Below, in pieces: positions 7,529 through 15,452 of a stretch of 15,721 nt of DNA; the stretch's first letter is position 1; every line of letters begins with the position of its first letter. The notes beneath the pieces were generated by a model. The model was not told where the DNA came from. It was given only the letters and a program-made list of their open reading frames with translations, and made no database searches. Source of the DNA: Butyrivibrio sp. UBA3740 (GTDB lineage: Bacteria > Bacillota > Clostridia > Lachnospirales > Lachnospiraceae); contig DFGW01000191.1 in assembly GCA_002372465.1 (NCBI GenBank), positions 1 to 15,721 of the forward strand, read 5' to 3'. Position numbers and translations under genes: made by a program.

Positions 7529-8440
7529 TTAGTCCTTCTTTTCAGATTTCTTTATCTTAGCTTTTTCCTTTATCTCTTTAAGCTCTTCCACATTGAAGAT
7601 ATAGGCTTTATTGCAGAAATGGCACTTCAGCTCCACTTCTTTTCCTTCGTCTATCATCTCCTGGAGTTCCTTTTCACCGATCAGCATCAGAGCGCGTTCA
7701 ACCCTGTCCTTATCGCAGTTGCAGTAAAAATCAAGGTCCATCCTGTCAGTGATTTCCAGATCAAATCCATCAAGTATGATTCCCAGCAGCTCTTCCGGAG
7801 TTTTTCCTGCCTTAAGGATATCCGTAACAGAAGTAAACTTCTTAAGATTCTCCTCCAGGTGAGAAATGGTTGCCTCCTCAGCAAAGGGCAAAAGCTGGAT
7901 GATAAATCCTCCCGCTGCGATAACCGAAAGGTTCTCTCGCTCCACCAGAACACCCAGTCCCACTGAAGAAGGTGTCTGCTCCGACTTGGTAAAGTAGTAG
8001 GTAAGATCCTCTGCCACCTCTCCTGAGAAAAGAGGGACCTGGCCAACGTAGGGCTCTTTAAGCCCCATGTCCCTTATGACTGTTAAAGTCCCCTCTCCTA
8101 TTCCGCCGCCTACATTAAGATGCCCCGAAGCGTTGGGTTCCATGATGACGTATGGGTTGTTGACATAGCCCTTTACGTGTCCCTTATTATCAGCTGTTGC
8201 AAGTACTCCTTTTAGTGGCCCGTCCCCGTCCATCTTAACGGTAATAAGGTCATCCTCGTTGTCCATCATTGTTCCCATCATGACAGTTCCTGTCATAAGT
8301 CTTCCAAGCGCAGCAGCTGCAATGGGAGAAAGACCGTGGGCCTTCCTTGCGTACTCCGAAAGGTCTTTGGTTGTGGCTGCAAATGCTCTTATCTGGGCAT
8401 TGCCCGCCGTTGCTCTTACCATGTAATCCTTATATTCCAA
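7529..8440 (-). CDS. hslO: Redox-regulated chaperone Hsp33
   Basis: Hsp33 is a cytoplasmic holdase switched on by oxidative unfolding and disulfide formation. The 303-residue product shows the family pattern: DYMVRATAGNAQIRAFA at the N-terminus, GRLMTGTVMMGTMM (about 46-59), GYVNNP (91-96), and the four zinc cysteines CNC (240, 242) and CHFC (273, 276). A lysine-rich tail of about 20 residues follows. The start is probably TTG at 8440, with GAGGT 7 nt upstream; this gives MEYKDYMVRATA, which aligns with the usual start just before DY. An ATG at residue 7 has AAGGA only 4 nt away and would clip the conserved N-terminus. It is convergent with the TRIC-family gene. No clear promoter was found upstream, where an esterase relic lies. 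Confidence 0.95.
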   Translation of the reverse strand: MEYKDYMVRATAGNAQIRAFAATTKDLSEYARKAHGLSPIAAAALGRLMTGTVMMGTMMDNEDDLITVKMDGDGPLKGVLATADNKGHVKGYVNNPYVIMEPNASGHLNVGGGIGEGTLTVIRDMGLKEPYVGQVPLFSGEVAEDLTYYFTKSEQTPSSVGLGVLVERENLSVIAAGGFIIQLLPFAEEATISHLEENLKKFTSVTDILKAGKTPEELLGIILDGFDLEITDRMDLDFYCNCDKDRVERALMLIGEKELQEMIDEGKEVELKCHFCNKAYIFNVEELKEIKEKAKIKKSEKKD

Positions 8441-8447
8441 TTTACTT

Positions 8448-8452
8448 ACCTC
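8448..8452 (-). promoter_or_regulatory. Ribosome binding site deciding the hslO TTG start
   Basis: GAGGT on the minus strand lies 7 nt before TTG at 8440. It supports the TTG start over the internal ATG. Confidence 0.6.
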
Positions 8453-8497
8453 AATTCTTATTAATAATATTCAAAAAAGTCATTCCGGGCAGACCAT

Positions 8498-8623
8498 TTA
8501 TATATCATCTGTCCTTACGTTTCCGCTGCCAAGGCCGCTTCCATTTCTGATTGCACCGAAGCCTCCCATAGAAAGGCCAGCTATTGCTGTGTCCTCCCTC
8601 TTGTCAGATAAAGGGAACATCAT
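8498..8623 (-). pseudogene. Relic of an EstA/esterase-D-type serine esterase
   Basis: An open stretch of 41 codons reads MMFPLSDKREDT, then AIAGLSMGGFGAIRNG, then a tail (SGLGSGNVRTDDI) that no longer looks like the family. The pattern FPLSxKREDT-xIAGLSMGGxGAxRNG is the nucleophile-elbow region of the tributyrin/feruloyl-type esterase family (alpha/beta hydrolase, catalytic serine in GLSMGG). Full proteins have about 250 residues, with oxyanion residues upstream and Asp/His downstream; none of those parts is found. Family-like sequence covers about 8540-8620 and stops abruptly on both sides. I read it as a remnant left by deletion. No convincing ribosome binding site precedes it. It could be a micro-ORF derived from the relic, but an active enzyme is impossible. 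Confidence 0.75.
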
Positions 8624-8659
8624 AGTATATTATCTAAATTATACCCGTTTTGGCAATAG

Positions 8660-8696
8660 AAATCCCGCCGTCCTGGAATAATTTCAGACGGCGGGA
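8660..8696 (-). terminator. Terminator of the second chemoreceptor gene
   Basis: CCCGCCGTC (minus strand) pairs perfectly with GACGGCGGG over 9 bp (8664-8672 with 8687-8695), and ATTTCTATT follows. It lies about 30 nt after the stop at 8723. The U-tract is interrupted, but the stem is very stable. Confidence 0.8.
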
Positions 8697-8722
8697 ATAA
8701 ATTCTGATAAAGGAGGCTGTCA

Positions 8723-10498
8723 TCAAAGTGTTACGAACTTCTTTGTGCTGTCGTTTAGCTGGCTGGTAACTTTGTTGTTGTTGTCCATGGCATCACCGAT
8801 CTCCTGGATCTCTCCAACGATCTCTGTGGAGTTGTTGGCTGAAAGGCTGATAGCCTGTGTGCTCTCCTCAACGGAATCTGTGATAGCAAGGATTGAATCT
8901 GCCATGCTTCGCATTGTCTCATCAAGGGAGTCTGCCTTATCCGTGAAAGCCTCCAGCATACCTGTCATGATGCCTGCAGTGCTTTCGTACTTTTCACCTG
9001 TCTCAACAAAGGCCTCATAATCGGCGATAACAGTGCTGTTGATGAAATCGACAACTTCAACGGCGTTATCTGAAAGATCTTTTACAGCCTTCGTTACGTT
9101 CTCACTGATGGTCTGGATGTTACCGGCTGTCTGGCGGCTGTTATCAGCAAGTGCACTGATCTCCTGAGCAACTACCGCGAAGCCCTTGCCTGCTTCACCT
9201 GCTCTTGCAGCCTCTATACTTGCGTTAAGGGCAAGGAGGTTTGTCTGTGATGCAATATCAAGAATGACTTTTGTAAGTTCACCAATCTGGTTAACCTGCT
9301 CGGAATCCTTAACAGATTCATCAAGAGTTCTGCTGAGCTCCTCGACCTTGGCACCGGTGTTCTCCTTCTTCTGCATTGCTTCGTTCTTGATGGCATCAGC
9401 TTCTTTCTGGATTGAAGCCGCGCGCTCTTTTCCGTTTGCAACTTCATCATTTATGCTGTCAACCGCTTCCTTGACGTCACTTAGCTGATCCTTGATGTGA
9501 GAAGCAGTGGTTGAAACGTTGTCCATGCTGGCAGAAAGCTCCTCAAGGGCAGCTGAGGTATTGGTGATATTGTCGTTGGCAGCTGCTATCTGGGAGGTCA
9601 TCTTATCTGCTGAATCTGTAAGGATAAGAGTACCATTCTTGACATCCTTCATTACTCCCTGAAGAGTTTCGATAAATTCATTTATGCCGTCTCTGATAAA
9701 GACAAGCTCATTTCCGGTCTTAACCTTGATCCTGGCAGTAAGGTCACCCTTACCATCGTTGATATTTCCGATGATTCCCTGAACCTCATCTGCAATCTTT
9801 GTAATAACCTTGGTGATCAGGAAGAAGGAAACATAGAGATTGATCAAAAGACAGATAATAAAGACAACCATTCCCACAACATTCATGACAGTTATCTTGC
9901 TTCTCTGCTGATTGATGTGATTGGCTACATTTCCCTGAAGGGCAGCTACGGATTCGTCCAGTGTCGCAAAGCCGCTCTTAACACCCTCCATATTGGTAAT
10001 GTATTCGCCGGTAAGAATTACAGATGCTGCCTGTCCGTCTCCGGATGTCATCATGATGTTCATGACTTCATTGATGTTGGCAATTACAGCCTGTGAAGAA
10101 GCCTGAAGCTGAGTTGTGGCGCTGGTATTGCCATACATTGCAAATTCATCTCCGATACTCTTTTCAAGTTCGGTGATCTCGCTTGCATAGGCATTGATAT
10201 TATTTACGACATTCTGCTTATCAGAATCCGCATAATATGACCAAAGTCCGATGGCACTTTGAACTGTTCCATCTATCTTGGCCATGTCTTCTTTTACCAC
10301 GCCCTCTCTCTGAATAAGAGCTGTAACGCCGGACATGATGTTCTGAACGTCGGTTGTCATAGTTGAGATTCCGTCGTTAACAACATAGCTGACTACATTG
10401 AAAACCAATAACATCAGAATGTTGAAGAACAGAATCTGAACAGGAATAGACTTATAAAACTTTACCTTTTTTGTGTTTGATGCTTTAGAACCAGCCAT
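8723..10498 (-). CDS. Methyl-accepting chemotaxis protein, helical-bundle-like sensor
   Basis: This membrane chemoreceptor has about 591 residues. In order: basic N-terminus, TM1 (about 20-40), an extracellular region of about 160 residues, TM2 (about 203-228), HAMP (about 229-283, including [11 protein letters not shown]) and the MA signalling hairpin, whose tip reads [19 protein letters not shown] (about 416-434) followed by [15 protein letters not shown]. The sensor is mainly helical, without Cache motifs, and resembles a four-helix-bundle type, so it should sense something different from the other receptor here. I choose ATG at 10498 because AAAGGAG sits 8 nt before it; an upstream GTG at 10534 would place that site inside the gene. 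It follows aguB by 108 nt on the same strand with no clear terminator between. A stable hairpin ends it. Confidence 0.94.
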   Translation of the reverse strand: MAGSKASNTKKVKFYKSIPVQILFFNILMLLVFNVVSYVVNDGISTMTTDVQNIMSGVTALIQREGVVKEDMAKIDGTVQSAIGLWSYYADSDKQNVVNNINAYASEITELEKSIGDEFAMYGNTSATTQLQASSQAVIANINEVMNIMMTSGDGQAASVILTGEYITNMEGVKSGFATLDESVAALQGNVANHINQQRSKITVMNVVGMVVFIICLLINLYVSFFLITKVITKIADEVQGIIGNINDGKGDLTARIKVKTGNELVFIRDGINEFIETLQGVMKDVKNGTLILTDSADKMTSQIAAANDNITNTSAALEELSASMDNVSTTASHIKDQLSDVKEAVDSINDEVANGKERAASIQKEADAIKNEAMQKKENTGAKVEELSRTLDESVKDSEQVNQIGELTKVILDIASQTNLLALNASIEAARAGEAGKGFAVVAQEISALADNSRQTAGNIQTISENVTKAVKDLSDNAVEVVDFINSTVIADYEAFVETGEKYESTAGIMTGMLEAFTDKADSLDETMRSMADSILAITDSVEESTQAISLSANNSTEIVGEIQEIGDAMDNNNKVTSQLNDSTKKFVTL

Positions 10499-10506
10499 AA
10501 CAGGAT

Positions 10507-10513
10507 CTCCTTT
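10507..10513 (-). promoter_or_regulatory. Ribosome binding site deciding the chemoreceptor start
   Basis: AAAGGAG on the minus strand lies 8 nt before ATG at 10498, favouring that start over GTG at 10534. Confidence 0.8.
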
Positions 10514-10540
10514 CATGTGAGCATAGTAATTCACATGTAT

Positions 10541-10575
10541 ATTATACAGTATCCTTTATGACTTTTTTACGTTTA
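10541..10575 (-). promoter_or_regulatory. Possible promoter of the second chemoreceptor gene
   Basis: Two overlapping candidates are visible on the minus strand. The first is TAAACGTA (10568-10575), N11, AAGGATAC (10549-10556); it keeps the sigma-28 TAAA and GATA cores at exact spacing but only 9 of 16 positions overall. The second is a perfect TATAAT at 10541-10546, but the matching -35 position is TAAAAA. Neither is convincing alone. Confidence 0.35.
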
Positions 10576-10606
10576 ATATTTTTTTAATAAAAATGCTTTT
10601 TCCCCA

Positions 10607-11515
10607 TTATTCTTTGCTTCCGACTACATTCCCATAGCATTCAGGGCGTCTGTCTCTGAATAGCCCCCAGGAAAGCCTGCTTTTACGGATTTCATCAAAA
10701 TCGTACTCCGCATAAATAATCTCTTCCTTATCTCTTGAGGCCTTAGCTATACACTCTCCCGTCTCATCGGTCAAAAAGCTGGTGCCATAAAAACACAGGC
10801 TGGAGGACTGTCCTCCGTTCTCCTCTGAAGGCTCCACCCTCTCAGTACCTATGCGGTTTGCAGCTGCCACAGGAATAATGTTGGCTGCAGAATGTCCCTG
10901 CATGGTACGCATCCAGTGTCCTGAACTGTCGACGTTAAGTATTGGCTCAGAACCGATAGCTGTCGGATAAAGAATGATATCAGCCCCCTTAAGGACAAGA
11001 CATCTGGCAGTCTCCGGGAACCACTGATCCCAGCAGATGCCAACTCCCACTCTTCCGTAAGCGGTGTCAAAAACCTTGAATCCGGTATTTCCCGGGGTGA
11101 AATAGAACTTCTCCTGGTAGTAGTGGTCATCCGGTATATGGGTCTTCCTGTATACTCCAAGAAGCTTGCCATCTGCATCAATCATCACCACGGAGTTATA
11201 TAGCTCGTTCCCGTCCTTTTCATATATGCTGATGGGCATCACCACCTTAAGCTCTACGCAAAGCTCCTGAAAATACTTAACTGCCGGATTCTCTAAAATG
11301 TGAGATGCAAGCTCATAGTAGTCATAACGCCTCTCCTGGCAGAAGTACTTTCTCTCAAATAGCTCAGACAAAAGAACTATCTTTGCTCCCTCAGCTGCTG
11401 CCTTCCTGGTAAGCTCTCCAGCTTTTTCAATATTTCTTTTAACCTGCTCCGCATCTGATGCAGCCACCTGACCGCATGCAAACTGGACGCAGGCAACCTT
11501 AACCAAATCTGACAT
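10607..11515 (-). CDS. aguB: N-carbamoylputrescine amidohydrolase
   Basis: This cytoplasmic nitrilase-superfamily enzyme hydrolyses N-carbamoylputrescine to putrescine, CO2 and ammonia, the step after agmatine deiminase. The catalytic triad is clear: Glu in LLSELFERKYFCQ (E51), Lys in YRKTHIPDDHYYQEKFYF (K124) and Cys in GICWDQWFPETAR (C161). The KYFCQ and CWDQWFPE forms are typical of this subfamily rather than of other nitrilases. The length of 302 residues is normal. I choose ATG at 11515: TGAGGA sits 8 nt before it, while a GTG at 11530 that overlaps the aguA stop has no site. The gap to aguA is then 11 nt. It is the last gene of the polyamine operon, with only AT-rich sequence and no obvious hairpin after it. 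Confidence 0.95.
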   Translation of the reverse strand: MSDLVKVACVQFACGQVAASDAEQVKRNIEKAGELTRKAAAEGAKIVLLSELFERKYFCQERRYDYYELASHILENPAVKYFQELCVELKVVMPISIYEKDGNELYNSVVMIDADGKLLGVYRKTHIPDDHYYQEKFYFTPGNTGFKVFDTAYGRVGVGICWDQWFPETARCLVLKGADIILYPTAIGSEPILNVDSSGHWMRTMQGHSAANIIPVAAANRIGTERVEPSEENGGQSSSLCFYGTSFLTDETGECIAKASRDKEEIIYAEYDFDEIRKSRLSWGLFRDRRPECYGNVVGSKE

Positions 11516-11523
11516 GCCTTCTA

Positions 11524-11529
11524 TCCTCA
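11524..11529 (-). promoter_or_regulatory. Ribosome binding site deciding the aguB start
   Basis: TGAGGA on the minus strand, which includes the aguA stop codon, lies 8 nt before ATG at 11515. The placement suggests coupled translation of aguA and aguB. Confidence 0.7.
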
Positions 11530-12762
11530 CGTATTCTCAGGAATCTGTTGTGTGATGCAGTGGATGTTTCCACCGCCAAGAAGTATCGCTCTTGCATTGA
11601 TACCTATAATGTCTCTGTCCGGCAAAAGAGCCTTAAGAGTGTCCAAAGCTTTCCTGTCACTCTCAGCATTATCTGCGCCAAACTGCGGAACTAAAGCCGC
11701 CCCATTTATAAAATAGAAATTCACATAACTGGCAGCAAGGCGCTCTCCTGCTTCCCTGACATCCTCACCATCTTCAAACTCGTAGTTGGAAAGATCCTTT
11801 TCATTTACAAGAACCGGGTGATCGGGAATATAGAGCTTGTGCACCTTGATGCTTCTGCCCTTTGCATCGGTCTGACTCTCCAGATAGTCATAATCAGCCC
11901 TGGACATCTCGTACTGGGGGTCATTTTTATTGTCTGTCCAGGCAAGGACCACCTCGCCGGGCTTTATAAATGCACAAACGTTGTCCACGTGTTCATTGGT
12001 CTCATCGTTGTATATGCCGTAGGGAAGCCACAAAACCTTTTCGGCTCCAAGGTAATCCTTTAACATGTCCTCAATCTGCTCTTTGCTAAGGTCAGGGTTT
12101 CTCCCCGGGCTTAAAAGGCAGCTCTCTGTCACCATGACAGTACCTTCTCCGTCGCAGTGGATACTTCCCCCCTCAAGAACAAAGGGGCAAGCGTCATAGT
12201 AATCTATCTCGCACATATCGCAGAAAGAGGGAGCCACCAAATCGTCTTTATCCCAGGAGGCATAAAGTCCGTCCACCTCTCCGCCCCAGGCATTAAAGCT
12301 CCAGTTGACGGCGCGGATATCCTGCTTGTCCTTTACAAGGAAGGTAGGCCCCACATCCCTTGCCCAGGCGTCATCTGAGGCAATCGGCAAAACAAGGCAT
12401 CTGTCCTCAAAGCTCTCCTGATCCACAGGATCCAGGGCTTCAAGGCCTTCAATCTCATCCCCGCCCTTGGCAGCAATGCGCTGTTCCTCAGAATAGCCTC
12501 TCGCTTCCAGGTAGTCTTCAATTATTCCGTCCACAAATTTCCTGGCTTCATTCCAGTGCTCTCTGTCCGCAAGAAGATAAAGGTTCTCCCTTCTTAGTAC
12601 CTCCAGGAAAACCTTGCCAAAAGCCTCCAGGGCTTCTGTCCTGTCCTTTCCCCAGCTTCCGGGGCGCACAGGATAGATCATGATGGTTCCGTCATGATGC
12701 GAAAATTCAGCCGGCATAAAGTAGCCGTCCTTTTTAGGTGTATTTTCTGTGATTATATTCAT
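11527..12762 (-). CDS. aguA: Agmatine deiminase
   Basis: This enzyme hydrolyses agmatine to N-carbamoylputrescine and ammonia; it belongs to the peptidyl-arginine-deiminase-like fold. Family motifs are present: DDAWARDVGPTF (about 130-141), FNAWGG (about 156-161), EGGSIHCDGEGT (about 197-208), the catalytic His in NEHVDN (about 256-261) and the catalytic Cys in LGGGNIHCITQQIP (C402). I choose ATG at 12762 (411 residues), since GGGG lies 9 nt upstream; ATG at 12783 has no site. The protein is longer than the usual 365-380 residues, mostly because of an acidic stretch of about 35 residues (about 85-121) before the DDAWARD motif. Its neighbour is the amidohydrolase aguB, not a putrescine carbamoyltransferase, so it serves putrescine synthesis rather than agmatine fermentation. 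Confidence 0.95.
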   Translation of the reverse strand: MNIITENTPKKDGYFMPAEFSHHDGTIMIYPVRPGSWGKDRTEALEAFGKVFLEVLRRENLYLLADREHWNEARKFVDGIIEDYLEARGYSEEQRIAAKGGDEIEGLEALDPVDQESFEDRCLVLPIASDDAWARDVGPTFLVKDKQDIRAVNWSFNAWGGEVDGLYASWDKDDLVAPSFCDMCEIDYYDACPFVLEGGSIHCDGEGTVMVTESCLLSPGRNPDLSKEQIEDMLKDYLGAEKVLWLPYGIYNDETNEHVDNVCAFIKPGEVVLAWTDNKNDPQYEMSRADYDYLESQTDAKGRSIKVHKLYIPDHPVLVNEKDLSNYEFEDGEDVREAGERLAASYVNFYFINGAALVPQFGADNAESDRKALDTLKALLPDRDIIGINARAILLGGGNIHCITQQIPENT

Positions 12763-12771
12763 ATCTCTTTT

Positions 12772-12775
12772 CCCC
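12772..12775 (-). promoter_or_regulatory. Likely ribosome binding site of aguA
   Basis: GGGG on the minus strand lies 9 nt before ATG at 12762. It is the only purine-rich site near either candidate start. Confidence 0.45.
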
Positions 12776-12814
12776 ATGTACATCCATTAAAACGTATATG
12801 TGGTCAGCAGGTAA

Positions 12815-14149
12815 TTATAATCTTCCTTTGAAATCCTCATAGCCGAAATGCTTAAGTACTTCCACCTGGCCATCCTCGTGCAAAAGCGCAAGGTCAGGAA
12901 GTGGCATTCCGTTAAAGGTGTTGTTCTTTACAAAGCTGTAGATGGCCATATCCTCGAAATACAGCCTGTCACCAATCTTCTTCTCGTCCTCAAAGCTGTA
13001 GTCGCCTATAATGTCTCCTGCAAGACAGGTGCGGGATGAAAGCCTGTAGGTGTAGTTCATCTCACCGGGCTGTTCTGAGTGCATAAGCGGCGGTCTGTAG
13101 GGCATCTCCAGTACATCAGGCATATGGCAGGCAGCGGAAGTGTCCAGGATCAGCACAGGCATCCTGTCTGTCTCAACCACATCCATTATGGTGGTCACAA
13201 GGTAACCTGCTTCCAGCGCTATAGCCTCTCCGGGCTCAAGATAAACATCAAGTCCGTACTTTTCTTTTATGTAAGAGATAAGCTTTACAAGGCCATCTCT
13301 GTCGTAGCCCTCACGGGTTATGTGATGTCCTCCTCCAAGGTTGATCCACTTGATCCTGCTGCCGGTATTTGTGATGGTATATTCCTCATCAACCCCTGAC
13401 GGAATCTCCACTGACCCTGCGGCGCCATCCAGTGCCTCCAGATCGTCTATGGATTCTCCGGTGTCGTCAAATTCTTCCTCATCATATCCCAGTGCCTTGT
13501 ACACGTAGCCGTCATAATCCTCGTCTATACGGGGCTGGGGGAAGAACCTGTGAAAGTCCTTCTCTACCTTGAGGAAGGTCTCCTCCAGGGGCTCAAAGCC
13601 CTGCTCGCACAGGTTGTGGAAATGAAGTCCCTCAACGCCCTCGGGAAGTGTCTGTGGCATATCCTGATTCCTTATTCCAAGTCTTGAGCCTGAAGAACAG
13701 GGATCATATATCTCAAAAGAATCATCGGAGCTGTATTCAGGATTTATCCTAAGTCCCACAGATAGTCTCTTTTCAGAAACCGCCTTTTCCCAGACGCTTC
13801 TGTGATGCTCAAGCTGCGAAATAGAATTAAAGACAATATGGTCGCAGATATTGCAAAGCTCCTCCATCTCATCATCCTTAAAAGCAGGTTCGTAGACGTG
13901 GTTCTCGCTCTCTATGCCTTTGGCCTTAAACTCCTCATGGGCAAGCCTTGCCTCATAAAGCCCCGAAGCTGTAGCTCCTGCCAGATACTGTGCCACCAGC
14001 GGATAGGTCTGATAGGCGGAATAGGCTTTCTGAGCCAGAAGGATCCTGGCTCCTGACTTATCCTCTATATCCTTAAGTATCTGAAGGTTTTCCCTGAGCT
14101 TTTTTTCGTCGATGACGTAGGCAGGAGTTGGGATTTCTTTTATATTCAT
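12815..14149 (-). CDS. nspC: Carboxy(nor)spermidine decarboxylase with acidic insertion
   Basis: This PLP-dependent enzyme of the alanine-racemase/ornithine-decarboxylase fold decarboxylates carboxyspermidine (or carboxynorspermidine) to spermidine (or norspermidine). The PLP lysine lies in LLAQKAYSAY (about residue 41). HFHNLCEQ, LGGGHHIT, EPGEA and CLAGDIIGDYSF with its active-site Cys and Asp all match the family, as does the C-terminal FVKNNTFNGMPLPDLALL. I choose ATG at 14149 (444 residues), since GAGGTGAT directly precedes it and GTG at 14155 overlaps that site. Family members have about 365-395 residues; the excess is an acidic insertion of about 60 residues (13358-13543) between HNLCEQ and LGGGHH. 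It lies 40 nt after the dehydrogenase gene and 52 nt before aguA. With a putrescine source nearby, the substrate is more likely carboxyspermidine. Confidence 0.95.
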   Translation of the reverse strand: MNIKEIPTPAYVIDEKKLRENLQILKDIEDKSGARILLAQKAYSAYQTYPLVAQYLAGATASGLYEARLAHEEFKAKGIESENHVYEPAFKDDEMEELCNICDHIVFNSISQLEHHRSVWEKAVSEKRLSVGLRINPEYSSDDSFEIYDPCSSGSRLGIRNQDMPQTLPEGVEGLHFHNLCEQGFEPLEETFLKVEKDFHRFFPQPRIDEDYDGYVYKALGYDEEEFDDTGESIDDLEALDGAAGSVEIPSGVDEEYTITNTGSRIKWINLGGGHHITREGYDRDGLVKLISYIKEKYGLDVYLEPGEAIALEAGYLVTTIMDVVETDRMPVLILDTSAACHMPDVLEMPYRPPLMHSEQPGEMNYTYRLSSRTCLAGDIIGDYSFEDEKKIGDRLYFEDMAIYSFVKNNTFNGMPLPDLALLHEDGQVEVLKHFGYEDFKGRL

Positions 14150-14150
14150 A

Positions 14151-14158
14151 ATCACCTC
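14151..14158 (-). promoter_or_regulatory. Strong ribosome binding site deciding the nspC start
   Basis: GAGGTGAT matches the anti-Shine-Dalgarno tail without mismatch and sits directly before ATG at 14149. It overlaps the alternative GTG start, which can be set aside. Confidence 0.8.
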
Positions 14159-14189
14159 ACGTAATTTTCACAAAGAAGTCATGATCTGG

Positions 14190-15452
14190 TTATGGCACCA
14201 TCACGGGATTTTCATCTACTACCCATGGAAGGCCAAACTCGCCCAGCATTTCCATGTATGGATCCGGATCAAACTCATCAGTTGTGTATACCCCCGGCTT
14301 TTTCCACTTGCCTTCCAGGACAAGTGCTGTACCGATCATGGCAGGCACACCTGTGGTGTAGCTGATGGCCTGGCTTCCCAGTTCCTTGTAGCACTCCTGA
14401 TGATCACAGACATTGTAGATATAAACCGTCTTTTCTTTTCCATCCTTAGTTCCGCGGAAGATACAGCCGATATTTGTCTTTCCGACAGTCCTTGGTCCAA
14501 GGGACGCAGGATCAGGTAAAAGAGCCTTAAGGAACTGGATAGGCACTATCTCCCTTCCCTCAAACATAACAGGGCTTGTGGAGAGCATTCCCACATCCTC
14601 AAGACATCTCATATGATCAAGATAGGACTGGCCGAAGGTCATGAAGAAACGGATCCTCTTTATCTCAGGGAAGTTCCTTCCAAGAGCTTCGATCTCCTCG
14701 TGATGGAGCAGGTACATATCCTTCATTCCAACTTCAGGGAAGTCGTACTCTCTTTTTATCTCCATGGGCTTTGTCTCAACCCACTTGCCGTTCTCCCAGT
14801 AGCTTCCGTTGGCAGAAACCTCGCGAAGGTTGATCTCAGGATTAAAGTTTGTGGCAAAGGCATAGCCGTGATCTCCGCCGTTGCAGTCAAGGATATCTAC
14901 GGTCTCAATCTCATCGAAGTAGTGCTTCTTGGCATATGCCACAAACACACTGGTTACACCGGGATCAAAGCCTGTTCCCAGAAGTCCTGTGATACCTGCC
15001 TCCTTGAACTTATCCATATAAGCCCACTGATAGCTGTAATCAAAGTAAGCAGTAAAGCCCTTCTCCTTACATCTCTTCTCGTAAGCTGCACGCCATACGG
15101 GCTCATCGGTATCCTCAGGCTCATAGTTGGCTGTGTCGATATAGTCCACCTTGCACTCAAGGCAGGCATCCATAATAGTAAGGTCCTGATAAGGCAGTGC
15201 TACGTTAAGAACTGCATCTGGCTTATACTCCTTTATAAGCTTTACAAGATCATTTACATCATCAGCATTTACTGTGGCTGTTGTGATCTCAACAGGGCAT
15301 CCCTTTTTCTCAAGCTTGTCCTTAAGTGCATCGCACTTACTTACTGTTCTGCTGGCAAGGCACATCTGTGTAAACACCTTGCTGTTCTGGGCGCACTTCT
15401 GTATTGCCACCTGGGCAACTCCACCACAACCTATTACCAATAATCTGCTCAT
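14190..15452 (-). CDS. Carboxy(nor)spermidine dehydrogenase (saccharopine dehydrogenase-like)
   Basis: This enzyme reductively condenses aspartate semialdehyde with putrescine (or diaminopropane) using NADPH, giving carboxyspermidine (or carboxynorspermidine). The 420-residue product has the N-terminal Rossmann motif VIGCGGVAQVA (6-16); LASRTVSKC (32-40) ends the second strand with an Arg suited to the NADPH phosphate. ALPYQDLTIMDACLE, DYIDTANYEPED, GFDPGVTSVFVAYA and DCNGGDHG follow as in this branch of the saccharopine dehydrogenase family. The decarboxylase gene directly downstream makes lysine metabolism unlikely. ATG at 15452 overlaps the upstream aminopropyltransferase stop by 4 nt, and AGGAGG lies 10 nt before it inside that gene. 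Confidence 0.93.
   Translation of the reverse strand: MSRLLVIGCGGVAQVAIQKCAQNSKVFTQMCLASRTVSKCDALKDKLEKKGCPVEITTATVNADDVNDLVKLIKEYKPDAVLNVALPYQDLTIMDACLECKVDYIDTANYEPEDTDEPVWRAAYEKRCKEKGFTAYFDYSYQWAYMDKFKEAGITGLLGTGFDPGVTSVFVAYAKKHYFDEIETVDILDCNGGDHGYAFATNFNPEINLREVSANGSYWENGKWVETKPMEIKREYDFPEVGMKDMYLLHHEEIEALGRNFPEIKRIRFFMTFGQSYLDHMRCLEDVGMLSTSPVMFEGREIVPIQFLKALLPDPASLGPRTVGKTNIGCIFRGTKDGKEKTVYIYNVCDHQECYKELGSQAISYTTGVPAMIGTALVLEGKWKKPGVYTTDEFDPDPYMEMLGEFGLPWVVDENPVMVP

Noticed and set aside
8347..8550. Plus-strand open frame spanning the hslO start and the esterase relic
   Set aside because: It crosses an unrelated gene start and an intergenic relic, has no ribosome binding site and no recognisable motif.
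8723..10498. Both chemoreceptor genes considered as a recent duplication
   Set aside because: Their sensor domains and linkers differ in type; only the signalling tip is alike, as in all members of the family.
10576..10606. AAAAAGCATTTTT after aguB as a terminator
   Set aside because: The possible stem is five A-T pairs with a three-base loop, too weak to be called.
14613..15443. A 276-codon plus-strand open frame opposite the carboxyspermidine dehydrogenase gene
   Set aside because: The minus-strand frame has clear family motifs along its length. The plus-strand translation has no recognisable domain and is the mirror of codon bias in the real gene.
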